A DNA stretch of 29,618 nt from an uncultured Clostridia bacterium (GCA_945971755.1 CAMFPJ010000004.1:1-29618), one strand, 5' to 3'. Shown: positions 8,336 to 17,042, numbered from the stretch's first letter. The notes: a model not told the origin generated them from the sequence alone. Made by a program: numbers and translations.

Positions 8336-10087
8336 CTATTGAGCGTCATTTGCACGAAATTGTAAGCTGTAAAGGCCTGAATATATCCCGTTCTTTGCCA
8401 GCAGTTCCTCATGAGTACCCTGTTCGGCAATTCTGCCGTCAGCTATTACTGCGATTTCGTCAGCATTTTTAATTGTTGAAAGTCTGTGAGCAACAACAAG
8501 GGTTGTTCTGCCCACACAAAGCTCGTCAAGAGCCTCTTGAATTAAAATTTCCGTTGTATTGTCAAGGGCGCTTGTGGCTTCATCAAGAATCAGTATGGGC
8601 GGATTTTTAAGGAAAACTCTTGCGATTGAAAGCCTTTGCTTTTGACCGCCTGACAGACGGACTCCCCTTTCACCTACCATACTGTCATAACCTTTTGGAA
8701 GAGACATGATATAATCATGAATATTGGCTCTTTTAGCCGCCTCTATTACTTCTTCGTCGGTAGCGTCAAGTCTGCCGTAAAGAATATTATCTTTAATTGA
8801 TGCGTTGAAAAGGTAAACATCCTGCTGAACAATACCGATGTTTTTACGAAGGGATTCAAGAGTTAAGGTGCGAATTTCCTTGCCGTCTATAAAGATTTCG
8901 CCGTCTTTAATGTCATAAAAATGCGGAATTAAGTGGCAAATTGTAGTTTTGCCCCCACCTGAGGGACCCACAAGAGCAAATTTTTTACCCTTTGGAATTT
9001 TAAGGCTTAAGCCGTCAAGAACCTCACTTTCGGAGTCATAAGCGCTTGAAACATTTCTGAACTCGATTTCGCCCTCAATTTTCGGAATATCAGCAGCACC
9101 CTCTGTATCTTTTTCGGGCTCCGCATCCATAATGTCAAGAAATCTTTCAAAGCCTGTAACACCCTGCTGATATTGCTCCATAAAACCAATCAGCGTCATA
9201 ACAGGTGAAATAAACATATTGATTGAAACGATAAACGCGGAATAATCTCCCAGGTTAATTGAGCCCTTGTAAAGATAGAGACCGCCTGCAATTATTACGA
9301 CAACATTGAAAATATCCGTAACGAAAGTGTTCCCCGAATGGAACTGACCCATTGCTTTATAGGCGTCTCTTCTGGCATTTACAAACTTCTTATTGCCGAT
9401 TTCAAATTTTTCTCTTTCTTTATCTGAATTGTTAAATGCTTTTGTTACGCGGATACCTGAAATACTGCTTTCAAGGGAGGCGTTTATTTCCGCAACTGAG
9501 GTACGACTATCCATAAAAGCCTTGCGCATTTTTTTACGAAGCGCCGCTGAAATACCGATAAGAAACGGCACGCATGAGAAAATTATCAGCGTCAGATAAA
9601 TATTTATCGTACTTAAATAGATAAATGAAATAACAATCGAAATTGACGAAATCAGCAAGTTTTCGGGTCCGTGGTGTGCAAGCTCGCTTATATCCATTAA
9701 GTCATTGGTCATTCGTGACATTATTTTACCTGTTTCGTGATTATCGTAAAAACTGAACGGCAATTTTTCAAGGTGATTGAACATATCGGAACGCATTTGA
9801 GCTTGCATTCTGACTCCCATTACGTGACCGTAATACTGAACAAAATAATTGAGCAGCATTTTAATGACATAAAGAGCCAAAAGAGCAACACCGCAAGTAA
9901 CAACCATTTTGTAGTTGCGATTGGGAATTAAATCGTTAAGCATTAAACGGGTAACGATGGGGTAAACAATGCCTATCAATGCCAAAAATACTGTTGCGGT
10001 CATATCCGCAAAGAAAAGAGTTCTGTGCGGGCGGTAATACTTCATAAACCGTTTCAGCAAGTGTTTTTTCTGTTTTGTATTCTCCAT
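8336..10087 (-). CDS. ABC exporter half-transporter (membrane domain fused to ATPase)
   Basis: This 583-residue protein has an N-terminal six-helix membrane domain (residues about 20-310) and a C-terminal nucleotide-binding domain. Walker A (GPSGGGKTT, residues 374-382), the LSGGQKQR signature, Walker B (ILILDEATSALD) and the H-loop (VAHRLSTI) are all intact. It should work as a homodimer, as BmrA/MsbA-type exporters do, moving a lipid, drug or peptide; no N-terminal peptidase is present. The reading frame extends to a GTG at 10186. The ATG at 10087 is preferred because AAGGTG precedes it and because the extension covers a terminator-like hairpin. It is transcribed alone, between terminators. 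Confidence 0.9.
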   Translation of the reverse strand: MENTKQKKHLLKRFMKYYRPHRTLFFADMTATVFLALIGIVYPIVTRLMLNDLIPNRNYKMVVTCGVALLALYVIKMLLNYFVQYYGHVMGVRMQAQMRSDMFNHLEKLPFSFYDNHETGKIMSRMTNDLMDISELAHHGPENLLISSISIVISFIYLSTINIYLTLIIFSCVPFLIGISAALRKKMRKAFMDSRTSVAEINASLESSISGIRVTKAFNNSDKEREKFEIGNKKFVNARRDAYKAMGQFHSGNTFVTDIFNVVVIIAGGLYLYKGSINLGDYSAFIVSINMFISPVMTLIGFMEQYQQGVTGFERFLDIMDAEPEKDTEGAADIPKIEGEIEFRNVSSAYDSESEVLDGLSLKIPKGKKFALVGPSGGGKTTICHLIPHFYDIKDGEIFIDGKEIRTLTLESLRKNIGIVQQDVYLFNASIKDNILYGRLDATDEEVIEAAKRANIHDYIMSLPKGYDSMVGERGVRLSGGQKQRLSIARVFLKNPPILILDEATSALDNTTEILIQEALDELCVGRTTLVVAHRLSTIKNADEIAVIADGRIAEQGTHEELLAKNGIYSGLYSLQFRANDAQ

Positions 10088-10105
10088 TTTTTTCACCTTA
10101 TCATC

Positions 10106-10127
10106 AAAAAACAGGCAAAAGCCTGCT
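10106..10127 (-). terminator. terminator-like hairpin in the exporter leader
   Basis: On the minus strand CAGGC-TTTT-GCCTG is followed by six T residues, only about 20 bases before the exporter start codon. A second, looser hairpin (CGTCTG at 10194-10199 on the plus complement, closing at 10165-10170, followed by seven T) lies upstream. Together they resemble an attenuator; the stems are short. Confidence 0.5.
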
Positions 10128-10179
10128 GTAAGTGTTTCTATATTTTTTCTGTCAAAAAAATGAGCGTCTGAAGCGATTT

Positions 10180-10221
10180 TCAGCACACCAATGCAGACGG
10201 CAAACTTTTTCTTTTTCTCAT
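10180..10221 (-). CDS. possible 13-residue leader peptide of the ABC exporter
   Basis: Downstream of the candidate promoter, an ATG opens MRKRKSLPSALVC and then TGA. Its end overlaps the first arm of the leader hairpin. Short leader ORFs of this kind control some drug-exporter ABC genes by ribosome stalling. The ribosome binding site is poor, so this is tentative. Confidence 0.25.
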   Translation of the reverse strand: MRKRKSLPSALVC

Positions 10222-10246
10222 TAAATCAACACTTTTAACACCGTAA

Positions 10247-10275
10247 ATCATATCATATCTTTGTTTATTTTACAA
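10247..10275 (-). promoter_or_regulatory. candidate promoter of the ABC exporter
   Basis: On the minus strand TTGTAA and TATGAT are 17 bases apart. It lies between the terminator of the upstream operon and the exporter leader. Confidence 0.55.
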
Positions 10276-10281
10276 GTACAA

Positions 10282-10311
10282 TAAAAAATCTGCCCTTAAA
10301 GGACAGATTTT
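10282..10311 (-). terminator. intrinsic terminator of the Leu T-box operon
   Basis: On the minus strand an AAAATCTGTCC / GGGCAGATTTTTT hairpin lies two bases after the amidohydrolase stop. Confidence 0.85.
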
Positions 10312-10313
10312 AA

Positions 10314-11120
10314 TCAAAGCTTAAATACTTTTATTGCGTTTTCCGATAATATTTTTTTGTTTTCTTCATCAGTAAGACCCAGTGCCATAAATCTTCCGAC
10401 CTCTTCCTGTGGAGACCACATCGGATAATCCGTACCGAAAAGCACTCTATCCGCTCCGTAGCGATGAATGATTTCCACCGTTTTTTCCTTGCCCAGCCAA
10501 CTCATACTTGAAGAGCAGTCAACGTAAAGATTGGGGATATGGGCGAGTTTCTTTGACGCCTCTTCCCAGATTGACCATCCGCCTAAATGTGCTCCGATAA
10601 CTGTAAGATTAGTATAAATCTCTAAAATCGGAATAAGCCTGTTGGGGTTTGAATTATCATATCGGTAATCACCTGTGTGCATAAGAATAGGCAAACCTGC
10701 TTTTTCGCAAAGTTCATATATTTTAAGACAACGGTAATCATCAATTTTGAAGCCTTGAATATCAGGATGAAGCTTTACGCCGTGAAGCCCCAAATCTAAT
10801 ATGCTCTGAACATCTGCTTCCATATTCTCACTGTCAGGATGCAAAGTACCCAGACCGACAAGCTTACCGTTACTGCCTGACACCGTATCTGCAATAAATT
10901 CATTGATACTTGCAACCTGCTTGGGAGTTGTAGCAACAGACTGAACAATAAATCTGTCAATACCTGCTTTTTCACCCTCTTCAACAAGCATACCGACAGT
11001 ACCGTCTCCAAACGAGCTTACATTGTAAAACTTGACTATTGCACCTGCCGCTTTATGTGCGATTTTGTCAGGATAAACGTGACAATGGGCATCTATTATA
11101 TGAAATTTTTTATCAATCAT
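10314..11120 (-). CDS. metal-dependent hydrolase, amidohydrolase-2 (TIM-barrel) family
   Basis: This 268-residue protein is of the PF04909 type, related to ACMSD and other hydrolases/decarboxylases. Metal-binding and catalytic positions are present: H12-x-H14 in IIDAHCHV, a histidine in VKLHPD, a histidine in ILMHTGD, GAHLGGW, and the late aspartate in LFGTDYPMW. It may hydrolyse or decarboxylate a small carboxylate; the substrate is unknown. Its ATG overlaps the stop of the upstream synthetase fusion by one base (TGATG), so it is translationally coupled to the Leu T-box operon. That position suggests a role in branched acid, 2-oxoacid or thioester metabolism, but nothing in the sequence fixes it. 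Confidence 0.85.
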   Translation of the reverse strand: MIDKKFHIIDAHCHVYPDKIAHKAAGAIVKFYNVSSFGDGTVGMLVEEGEKAGIDRFIVQSVATTPKQVASINEFIADTVSGSNGKLVGLGTLHPDSENMEADVQSILDLGLHGVKLHPDIQGFKIDDYRCLKIYELCEKAGLPILMHTGDYRYDNSNPNRLIPILEIYTNLTVIGAHLGGWSIWEEASKKLAHIPNLYVDCSSSMSWLGKEKTVEIIHRYGADRVLFGTDYPMWSPQEEVGRFMALGLTDEENKKILSENAIKVFKL

Positions 11121-13603
11121 CAGTTCTTTTTAATGCCAAGCTTTTCGCAAGCTTCTTCACGCATTTTATATTTAAGAATTTTACCTGCGGCATTCATTGG
11201 GAATGAATCAACAAATTCAATATATCTCGGAACTTTATGACGGGCAAGAGAAGCCTTAATAAAGTCAAGCATTTCCTCAACAGTACAAGTTTCTCCTTCT
11301 TTTAATATGATGCAAGCCATTGCTTCCTCACCGTATTTTTCATCAGGAACACCGATAACCTGAACATCCTGAACCTTGGGATTTGTATAGATAAACTCTT
11401 CAATCTCTTTAGGATAAAGGTTTTCACCGCCACGGATAATCATATCTTTAAGTCTGCCTGTGATTCTGTATGTGCCGTCTTCATTCATACAAGCAAGGTC
11501 ACCGGAATGAAGCCAACCGTCTGCATCTATTGTTTCCTTAGTAGCTTCGGGCATCTTATAATATCCCTTCATTGTGTTGTAACCGCGGGAACAGAATTCA
11601 CCGTTTTGTCCCGCAGGAAGAGTTTCACTCGTTTCCGGGTCGATAACTTTACATTCAACATGGGCAAAAGCATAACCGACAGTTTCTGTACGAAGGTCTA
11701 ACGGGTCAGTCCATGTTGACTGTGTGCTGCCGGGGGAAGACTCTGTTTGACCGTAAACTGAAACAATACCTCTCATATTCATTTCATCAGGTTGAGCCGC
11801 TCTCTTCATAAGCTCGGGAGGACAACCTGCACCGGCCATAATACCGGTTCTCATGTGTGAGAAGTCTGTTTTTCTGTAATCCGGGTGGTTAAACATGGCA
11901 ATGAACATGGTGGGAACGCCGTTAAATGCAGTAATTTTCTCTTGGTTGATACAAGCAAGTGCCGATTTTGCAGAGAAATAAGGAATCGGGCAAATTGTTG
12001 AGCCGTGTGTAATTGACGATGTCATTGAAAGAACCATTCCGAAACAATGGAACATGGGCACTTGAATTAAGAACCTATCTGCAGTTGAAAGTCCCATTCT
12101 GTCGCCTATACACTTACCGTTATTTACAACATTATAGTGAGTGAGCATAACGCCTTTAGGAAAGCCTGTGGTTCCCGATGTATATTGCATATTGCATACA
12201 TCAGTCGGCTTAACCTTAGCTGCCATACGAGCAACCTCTTCCTTGGGTACCATATCTGCTCTGTCAAATGCTTCTTCAAATGTTAAGCAGCCCGGCATCT
12301 TGAAGTCAACTGTAATAACATTACGAAGGAACGGAAGTTTTTTGCAATGAAGTGGCTCACCCTTTTTGTTTGTTGCAATTTCAGGACAAATTTCATTGAT
12401 AATATTTTTGTAGTTAGAGTCAAGAGCAGACTCAATCATAACAAGAGTATGTGTATCTGACTGACGAAGAAGGTACTCGGCTTCATGAATTTTATACGCC
12501 GTATTAACCGTAACTAAAATTGCACCGATTTTTGTTGTTGCCCAGAAAGTAATATACCAAGCAGGAACATTTGTTGCCCAAATTGCAACTTTACTGCCTG
12601 CTTTAACACCCATAGATACCAATGCTCTTGCGAACTTATCAACATCTTCACGAAATTCCGAATAAGTGCGAATATAGTCAAGAGTTGTATATTTGAATGC
12701 GTATTGGTCGGGGAATTCTTCAGCCACTTTATCAAGCACCTGAGAAAATGTCATATCTATAAGCTCTTCTTTTTTCCAGATATACTGACCTGTACCGTCA
12801 TGATTTGGGTAAAGACGCTTCTTATTATTTGTTGTTTCATATCGGTGCATATAGTTCACAAAGTGAGGAAAGATTATACTTTTATCAGATAAATCTTCTA
12901 ACCACTCTGTTTTCCATTCAAGAGAAATCATACCGTTGTAATTGATTGAGGTTAATGCTCTCATGAATTCGTCAACAGGAAGATTACCCTCACCGATTAA
13001 GTTGTATGTTTCCTTATCGTCAGAGTCACGAAGGTGAACGTGCTTAACGTATGCGCCCAAGTTTTTAATTGTTGTATCTGCACTCTCCCCGAAATCACGA
13101 TAAGGATGGTGAACATCCCAAAGAGCACCTAATTGGTCGCAAGCGTAAGACTCTAACAAATCTCTGAGACGTGAAGTGTCTGCATAGACGCCGGATGTTT
13201 TAATCAATATAGTAATATTTTTTTCCTCTGCTATTGCAACGAGTTTATCAAGACGTTCTCTTACCACCGAATCGTTTTCGCTGAGAACGACAACACCCAC
13301 ATAATGTGCATGTACGCTCTTTGCAATATCCGTAAGAGAAGAAATTGTTTCAACACAATCTTCTTGTTCGTTTGCCAAGTCACATGATGAATCAATGCAG
13401 GGAATTTCAATCCCCTTTTCTTTTAAGAATCTATATGTTGCTGTTGCATTGTATTTATGAAGAGGTCCCGTTTTTTCAAGAAGTGCCGGGACTTTCTGAA
13501 CGTCGTAAAGCTCAATACCGTTGAATTCAGACTCTATGGCTGCTTCAACGATTTCATCCCACACAAGATTTTGCCAACCTCTGGTTGAGAAAGAAAGTTT
13601 CAT
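11120..13603 (-). CDS. fusion of sugar-isomerase-like TIM barrel and AMP-forming acyl-CoA synthetase
   Basis: This is an 827-residue two-domain protein. Residues 1-255 resemble the AP_endonuc_2/xylose-isomerase-like barrel. Three of its usual four metal ligands are visible: D163 in LWDVHH, H188 or H190 in VKHVHLRD, and E229 in SLEW. The usual first glutamate position appears to be K135. Residues about 275-827 form an acyl-CoA synthetase of the FadD/medium-chain type: P-loop YTSGTTGFPKG at 474-484, VYGQTE at 616-621, GWLHSGDL at 696-703, and the adenylation lysine K808 in AAGKILKYK. It would activate a carboxylic acid to its CoA thioester through an acyl-adenylate. The Leu-specific T-box suggests isovalerate (inferred). 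Its start overlaps the LeuA-like stop (TAATG). I see no frameshift or internal start separating the domains. Confidence 0.85.
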   Translation of the reverse strand: MKLSFSTRGWQNLVWDEIVEAAIESEFNGIELYDVQKVPALLEKTGPLHKYNATATYRFLKEKGIEIPCIDSSCDLANEQEDCVETISSLTDIAKSVHAHYVGVVVLSENDSVVRERLDKLVAIAEEKNITILIKTSGVYADTSRLRDLLESYACDQLGALWDVHHPYRDFGESADTTIKNLGAYVKHVHLRDSDDKETYNLIGEGNLPVDEFMRALTSINYNGMISLEWKTEWLEDLSDKSIIFPHFVNYMHRYETTNNKKRLYPNHDGTGQYIWKKEELIDMTFSQVLDKVAEEFPDQYAFKYTTLDYIRTYSEFREDVDKFARALVSMGVKAGSKVAIWATNVPAWYITFWATTKIGAILVTVNTAYKIHEAEYLLRQSDTHTLVMIESALDSNYKNIINEICPEIATNKKGEPLHCKKLPFLRNVITVDFKMPGCLTFEEAFDRADMVPKEEVARMAAKVKPTDVCNMQYTSGTTGFPKGVMLTHYNVVNNGKCIGDRMGLSTADRFLIQVPMFHCFGMVLSMTSSITHGSTICPIPYFSAKSALACINQEKITAFNGVPTMFIAMFNHPDYRKTDFSHMRTGIMAGAGCPPELMKRAAQPDEMNMRGIVSVYGQTESSPGSTQSTWTDPLDLRTETVGYAFAHVECKVIDPETSETLPAGQNGEFCSRGYNTMKGYYKMPEATKETIDADGWLHSGDLACMNEDGTYRITGRLKDMIIRGGENLYPKEIEEFIYTNPKVQDVQVIGVPDEKYGEEAMACIILKEGETCTVEEMLDFIKASLARHKVPRYIEFVDSFPMNAAGKILKYKMREEACEKLGIKKN

Positions 13604-15021
13604 TATTCTGCCTCCTCATATACTATCTTATTTAATGCGTTAACATAAGCTCTGATGCTTGCGCCGATAATATCGGTAGAGATACCTCTGCCTGCGTATA
13701 ATTTGCCGTTAGAACGAAGGCGAACAACAGTTTCACCCATCGCCTCGTGGCCTTGTGTTACGCTGCGAATTTGGAAATCGTCAAGTTCATAATGAGTACC
13801 TGCAATTTGCTCAAGCGCCAAGAAAGCGGCATCAACCGGACCGTCACCGACTGCAACGCTATTAAGCTTTTTATCATCTTTTACAAGAGTAACATGGGCT
13901 GTTGCGCTAATTATGTTACCTGAGTTAATTACAAAGCTATCAAGCTTATATGTTGACGGAACCTGCATTGCGGCAGATGCTACTATTGCGTCTAATTCTT
14001 TGGAACCGATTTGCTCTTTGTGGCTTGCTATTTGCCTGAAAGCTTCCCAAACGGCTTTTCCGTCTTCTTCATTTAATTCATATCCTAATTTTTCAACGGC
14101 TTTAAGAACTGCGGATAAATCATCATGGCTTGAAAGAATAACATTGTCCTCACCGTCTCTTACGCCGCTGTCAAATGGTGAAGTTTTGCTTTGCTCGCCA
14201 AAGCACAACCACTCAATCTGCCTTACAACTCTGTTCATTTCTACTGTTTGAACTGCGCATGCTACATCAAATTCGCTGCCTTTTGTTGAAAGAACATTAA
14301 CAACAGCAGGTAATGAAGCAATTTCGTTCATTGCGCAAACAGCAACTTTAACTTCCCTTGCACCTTTTCTTACAGCCTCAACTGTGCAGGCATTTGCCAT
14401 TGCCAATGCGTCAGAGCAAGAAACACTTAATGTAACATTTTTAAGCTCCGGAACATTTTTTACTAATTTATCAATGAATTTTGCAAATTCATCAGGAAGC
14501 ATTGAACCCGCCGCGTCACAAATTGTAACAGTCTGAGCGCCGGCATTTATTGCTTCTTTAACTACTTCATAAAGGAAGCTTTCTTCACTTCTTGTTGCAT
14601 CATTTGCAACAAATTCAACATCTTTTGTGTGTTCACAGCAAGCAGTAATCGTTTCTTTGACAGCCTCTATCATAGCCGCAGGTTTTTTATGATAAATATA
14701 CTCCATTTGAACGGTACTTACCGGAGCTTCAACAACAAGTCTCGGCTTTTCTGCTGTTTGAAGTGCGTTCCAAGTAATATCAACAGATTCTTTATTTAAC
14801 TCAACCGGAACGGAAACAATACTGTTTTTAACTGACGTTGCGATTGATTTTATCAAAAGAGAATCAGCTTTAACCTGGTCAATAGCGTCTAATTCAATAA
14901 CAGATGTTCCTAATCTATCTAGGAGTTTTGCTAATTCCAATTTGTTCTTAAACGATAATTTGTTTTCTCCTGATTTTGTGATTTGCCTCATGGAAGCGTC
15001 ATTGATTCTTACGATGCTCAT
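13603..15021 (-). CDS. LeuA-like protein lacking the catalytic residues (probable pseudoenzyme)
   Basis: This 472-residue protein is built like 2-isopropylmalate synthase: an HMGL-type barrel (about 1-270) and a C-terminal LeuA_dimer regulatory domain (about 350-468, with VGDGPVDAAF, QGHEAMGETVVRL and GRGISTDIIGASIRAYVNAL). The regulatory part is well conserved, the active site is not. The R-D of the metal-binding DTTLRDGEQ motif is R12-Q13. The catalytic glutamate of SAEDATR is N140 in VANDATR. The metal-binding H-x-H of SVHCHND is S201-C-S203. The downstream NGIGERAGN loop reads CAMNEIASL. It is therefore unlikely to condense acetyl-CoA, and may act as a leucine-responsive scaffold or regulator (inference). 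It starts behind CAGGAGGATT and is the first gene after the Leu T-box. Confidence 0.85.
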   Translation of the reverse strand: MSIVRINDASMRQITKSGENKLSFKNKLELAKLLDRLGTSVIELDAIDQVKADSLLIKSIATSVKNSIVSVPVELNKESVDITWNALQTAEKPRLVVEAPVSTVQMEYIYHKKPAAMIEAVKETITACCEHTKDVEFVANDATRSEESFLYEVVKEAINAGAQTVTICDAAGSMLPDEFAKFIDKLVKNVPELKNVTLSVSCSDALAMANACTVEAVRKGAREVKVAVCAMNEIASLPAVVNVLSTKGSEFDVACAVQTVEMNRVVRQIEWLCFGEQSKTSPFDSGVRDGEDNVILSSHDDLSAVLKAVEKLGYELNEEDGKAVWEAFRQIASHKEQIGSKELDAIVASAAMQVPSTYKLDSFVINSGNIISATAHVTLVKDDKKLNSVAVGDGPVDAAFLALEQIAGTHYELDDFQIRSVTQGHEAMGETVVRLRSNGKLYAGRGISTDIIGASIRAYVNALNKIVYEEAE

Positions 15022-15052
15022 AAAGTAATCCTCCTGAAAATAAATTTAGATA

Positions 15053-15320
15053 TAAAAAAGCCCCTGAAATCTGACGATTTCAGGGACGAATAAAATCCGC
15101 GGTACCACCCTAATTGATTTGAGTTAACAAATCCGCTTTGTAAGGTTCTAACAAACCCTTTGCCATGATAACGGGGCATGCCGTAGCTGCTTACTTGCAT
15201 TTCCGCAGCTCTGCTCGAGAATGAGGCTCGCTCTCCGTTCATACTGCCTTTCACCGCACGGCAGCTCTCTGAAATGAAGTGAGGAGAACGATTAATTCCT
15301 TCATTGCATTTGCGATATTA
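15053..15320 (-). promoter_or_regulatory. T-box riboswitch, leucine specifier (CTC)
   Basis: On the minus strand there is an AGAGAGCTGCC element, a GTGCGGTGAAA apical segment, the T-box AGGGTGGTACCGCGG (about 15098-15112) and a terminator (CCCTGAAAT stem, then six T, ending near 15053). The specifier loop is closed by CGTTCTCC/GGAGAGCG above and GAAT/ATTC below. Aligned to the canonical loop, the codon is CTC (plus-strand complement at 15223-15225), followed by A, giving Leu. It controls the LeuA-like/synthetase fusion/amidohydrolase operon and should switch it on under leucine limitation. Confidence 0.9.
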
Positions 15321-15326
15321 AAAAGC

Positions 15327-15355
15327 ATTTTATCACAAAGGAATTATTCTGTCAA
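15327..15355 (-). promoter_or_regulatory. sigma-A promoter of the Leu T-box operon
   Basis: On the minus strand TTGACA and TAAAAT are 17 bases apart, with TGA before the -10. The T-box leader begins just downstream. Confidence 0.85.
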
Positions 15356-15427
15356 GAATTTTTTAATCAATACTGCAAACTCAAAACCTCTGCCTTTAAG
15401 TGCAATATTATAAAAATTCAGGAAATA

Positions 15428-16492
15428 TCAGTCAATAGGCATTGTCCAGCCGTATGTATCCTCGATTTTGCCCCACTGAATACCTGTAAGTGTATCGTAA
15501 AGGTGCTGAGTAACCTCACCGATTTTGCCGCCGTTAACGGTATATTTAACATCATTGTAGCAAAGCTCGCCGATAGGTGAAACAACTGCTGCCGTACCTG
15601 TTCCCCAAGCTTCTTCAAGAGTGCCGTTTTTCATAGCCTCCGAGAGCTCATCAACAGAAATTCTTCTCTCAACAACCTTGTAGCCCTCGTTTCTTAAAAC
15701 CTCAAGGCAAGATTTTCTTGTAATGCCGGGAAGAATTGAGCCGGTAAGCATTGGAGCTACAACTTCGCCGTTAATTTTGAACATTACGTTCATTGCACCG
15801 ACTTCTTCGATGTACTTTCTCTCAACACCGTCAAGCCAAAGGACCTGTGAATAGCCTTTCTGTTCTGCTCTTTCACCTGCTCTGTTTGATGCAGCATAGT
15901 TACCGCCGCACTTTGCTTCGCCTGTACCGCCCACAACAGCGCGGACATCTTCCGATTCAATCATAATCTTAACAGGGTTAATGCCCTCTTTATAGTAAGA
16001 ACCTACGGGTGATGCAATTATCATAAATGTTGCATTATGAACTGCGTGAACACCGAGTGACTCATCATTACCGAACATAAACGGACGAAGGTAAAGTGAT
16101 GTTCCCTCTGCTGAAGGAGTCCAGTCCTGCTCAACCTCAACGAACTTTTTATAAATCTCCAAAGCCATATCTTCAGGAATTTTCGGAAGGCAAAGACGGT
16201 CTGCTGAATTGTTCATTCTGCGGATATTCTCAATAGGTCTGAAAAGCTGAACTTTGCCGTCTGCTCTTCTGTATGCCTTAAGTCCTTCAAAAATTTCCGA
16301 GCCATAATGAAGACAGGTTGATGCGGGGTGAATTGAAAGGTAACCAAACGGCACGATTCGAGCGTTCTGCCAGCCTGTTTCGCTGTTCCACTCCATCATA
16401 AACATGTGGTCTGTAAAGATTTTACCAAATCCGAGAGTTGACGGATCCGGCTTTGCTTTTAATGTTGCTGCTTTTTCAAATTTGATTTCCAT
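15428..16492 (-). CDS. ilvE: branched-chain amino acid aminotransferase
   Basis: This 354-residue PLP enzyme is of fold type IV, the long (about 350 residues) BCAT form. It interconverts 2-oxoisovalerate, 2-oxoisocaproate and 3-methyl-2-oxovalerate with Val, Leu and Ile, using glutamate. Visible features are FGYLSIHPASTCLHYGSEIF, EGLKAYR, LYLRPFMFG, the PLP lysine in GEAKCGGNYAAS (about residue 199), YIEEVGAMNVMF, and GTGTAAVVSPIG near the C-terminus. It starts 12 bases after the oxidoreductase gamma subunit, behind AAGGAGAG, and is the last gene of the Val T-box operon. It supplies the final step from Vor-made 2-oxoacids. I see no terminator between it and the next promoter. Confidence 0.96.
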   Translation of the reverse strand: MEIKFEKAATLKAKPDPSTLGFGKIFTDHMFMMEWNSETGWQNARIVPFGYLSIHPASTCLHYGSEIFEGLKAYRRADGKVQLFRPIENIRRMNNSADRLCLPKIPEDMALEIYKKFVEVEQDWTPSAEGTSLYLRPFMFGNDESLGVHAVHNATFMIIASPVGSYYKEGINPVKIMIESEDVRAVVGGTGEAKCGGNYAASNRAGERAEQKGYSQVLWLDGVERKYIEEVGAMNVMFKINGEVVAPMLTGSILPGITRKSCLEVLRNEGYKVVERRISVDELSEAMKNGTLEEAWGTGTAAVVSPIGELCYNDVKYTVNGGKIGEVTQHLYDTLTGIQWGKIEDTYGWTMPID

Positions 16493-16504
16493 TATAATCT
16501 CTCC

Positions 16505-17041
16505 TTATTCGTAATCTGCACCGATTTGCATTGCTTTAAGGTTAACCTCAAGCATATCGGCGTGTCTTGCAGAGATAACTTTGCCAAGTGCCGCACGAAC
16601 TGATGTTTCGTCAAAATCGCCCAGAACATTTAAGATTTTACCCATAAGGATAATATTAGCGAGAGTCGGTGTACCGTTATCGTTTGCAAGTTTTGTTGCA
16701 GGAACATAGTAAACCGTAACGTCATCACGCTTAACTTTTCTTTCAATAAGAGTTGAATCAGCAAATATAATACCGCCGGGTACTACTGCATCTTCATATT
16801 TATCAAGAGAAGGAAGGTTCATTGCGACTAATACATCAGGCTTTGACACAATCGGCGAACCGACAGGGTCATCACTAATGATAACTGAGCAAGATGCTGT
16901 ACCGCCGCGCATTTCAGGGCCGTATGACGGAAGCCAAGAAACCTGTTTTTCATCAATAAGACCTTTATAAGCAAGAAGCTTACCTGAGAATAAGATACCC
17001 TGACCGCCGAAGCCTGAGAACAAGAACTGTTTTGTACTCAT
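16505..17041 (-). CDS. 2-oxoacid:ferredoxin oxidoreductase, gamma subunit
   Basis: This 178-residue protein is of the POR/gamma family, with the nucleotide-binding-like opening FLFSGFGGQGILFSGKLLA and the family segment VSWLPSYGPEMRGGTASCSV. It forms part of the CoA-dependent 2-oxoacid oxidoreductase complex together with the alpha, beta and ferredoxin subunits encoded just upstream. A longer reading frame begins inside the beta gene. The ATG at 17041 is preferred because it follows AAGGAGG and lies one base after the beta-subunit stop. The length is normal. Confidence 0.9.
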   Translation of the reverse strand: MSTKQFLFSGFGGQGILFSGKLLAYKGLIDEKQVSWLPSYGPEMRGGTASCSVIISDDPVGSPIVSKPDVLVAMNLPSLDKYEDAVVPGGIIFADSTLIERKVKRDDVTVYYVPATKLANDNGTPTLANIILMGKILNVLGDFDETSVRAALGKVISARHADMLEVNLKAMQIGADYE

Positions 17042-17042
17042 A

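Noticed and set aside
10088..10186. 33-residue N-terminal extension of the ABC exporter from a GTG start
   Set aside because: A better start with AAGGTG lies at 10087, and the extension would be read through a terminator-like hairpin; exporters of this type start near the chosen Met.
15018..15254. 78-codon minus-strand frame upstream of the LeuA-like gene
   Set aside because: It overlaps the Leu T-box, including the specifier region and terminator; the riboswitch explains the sequence fully.
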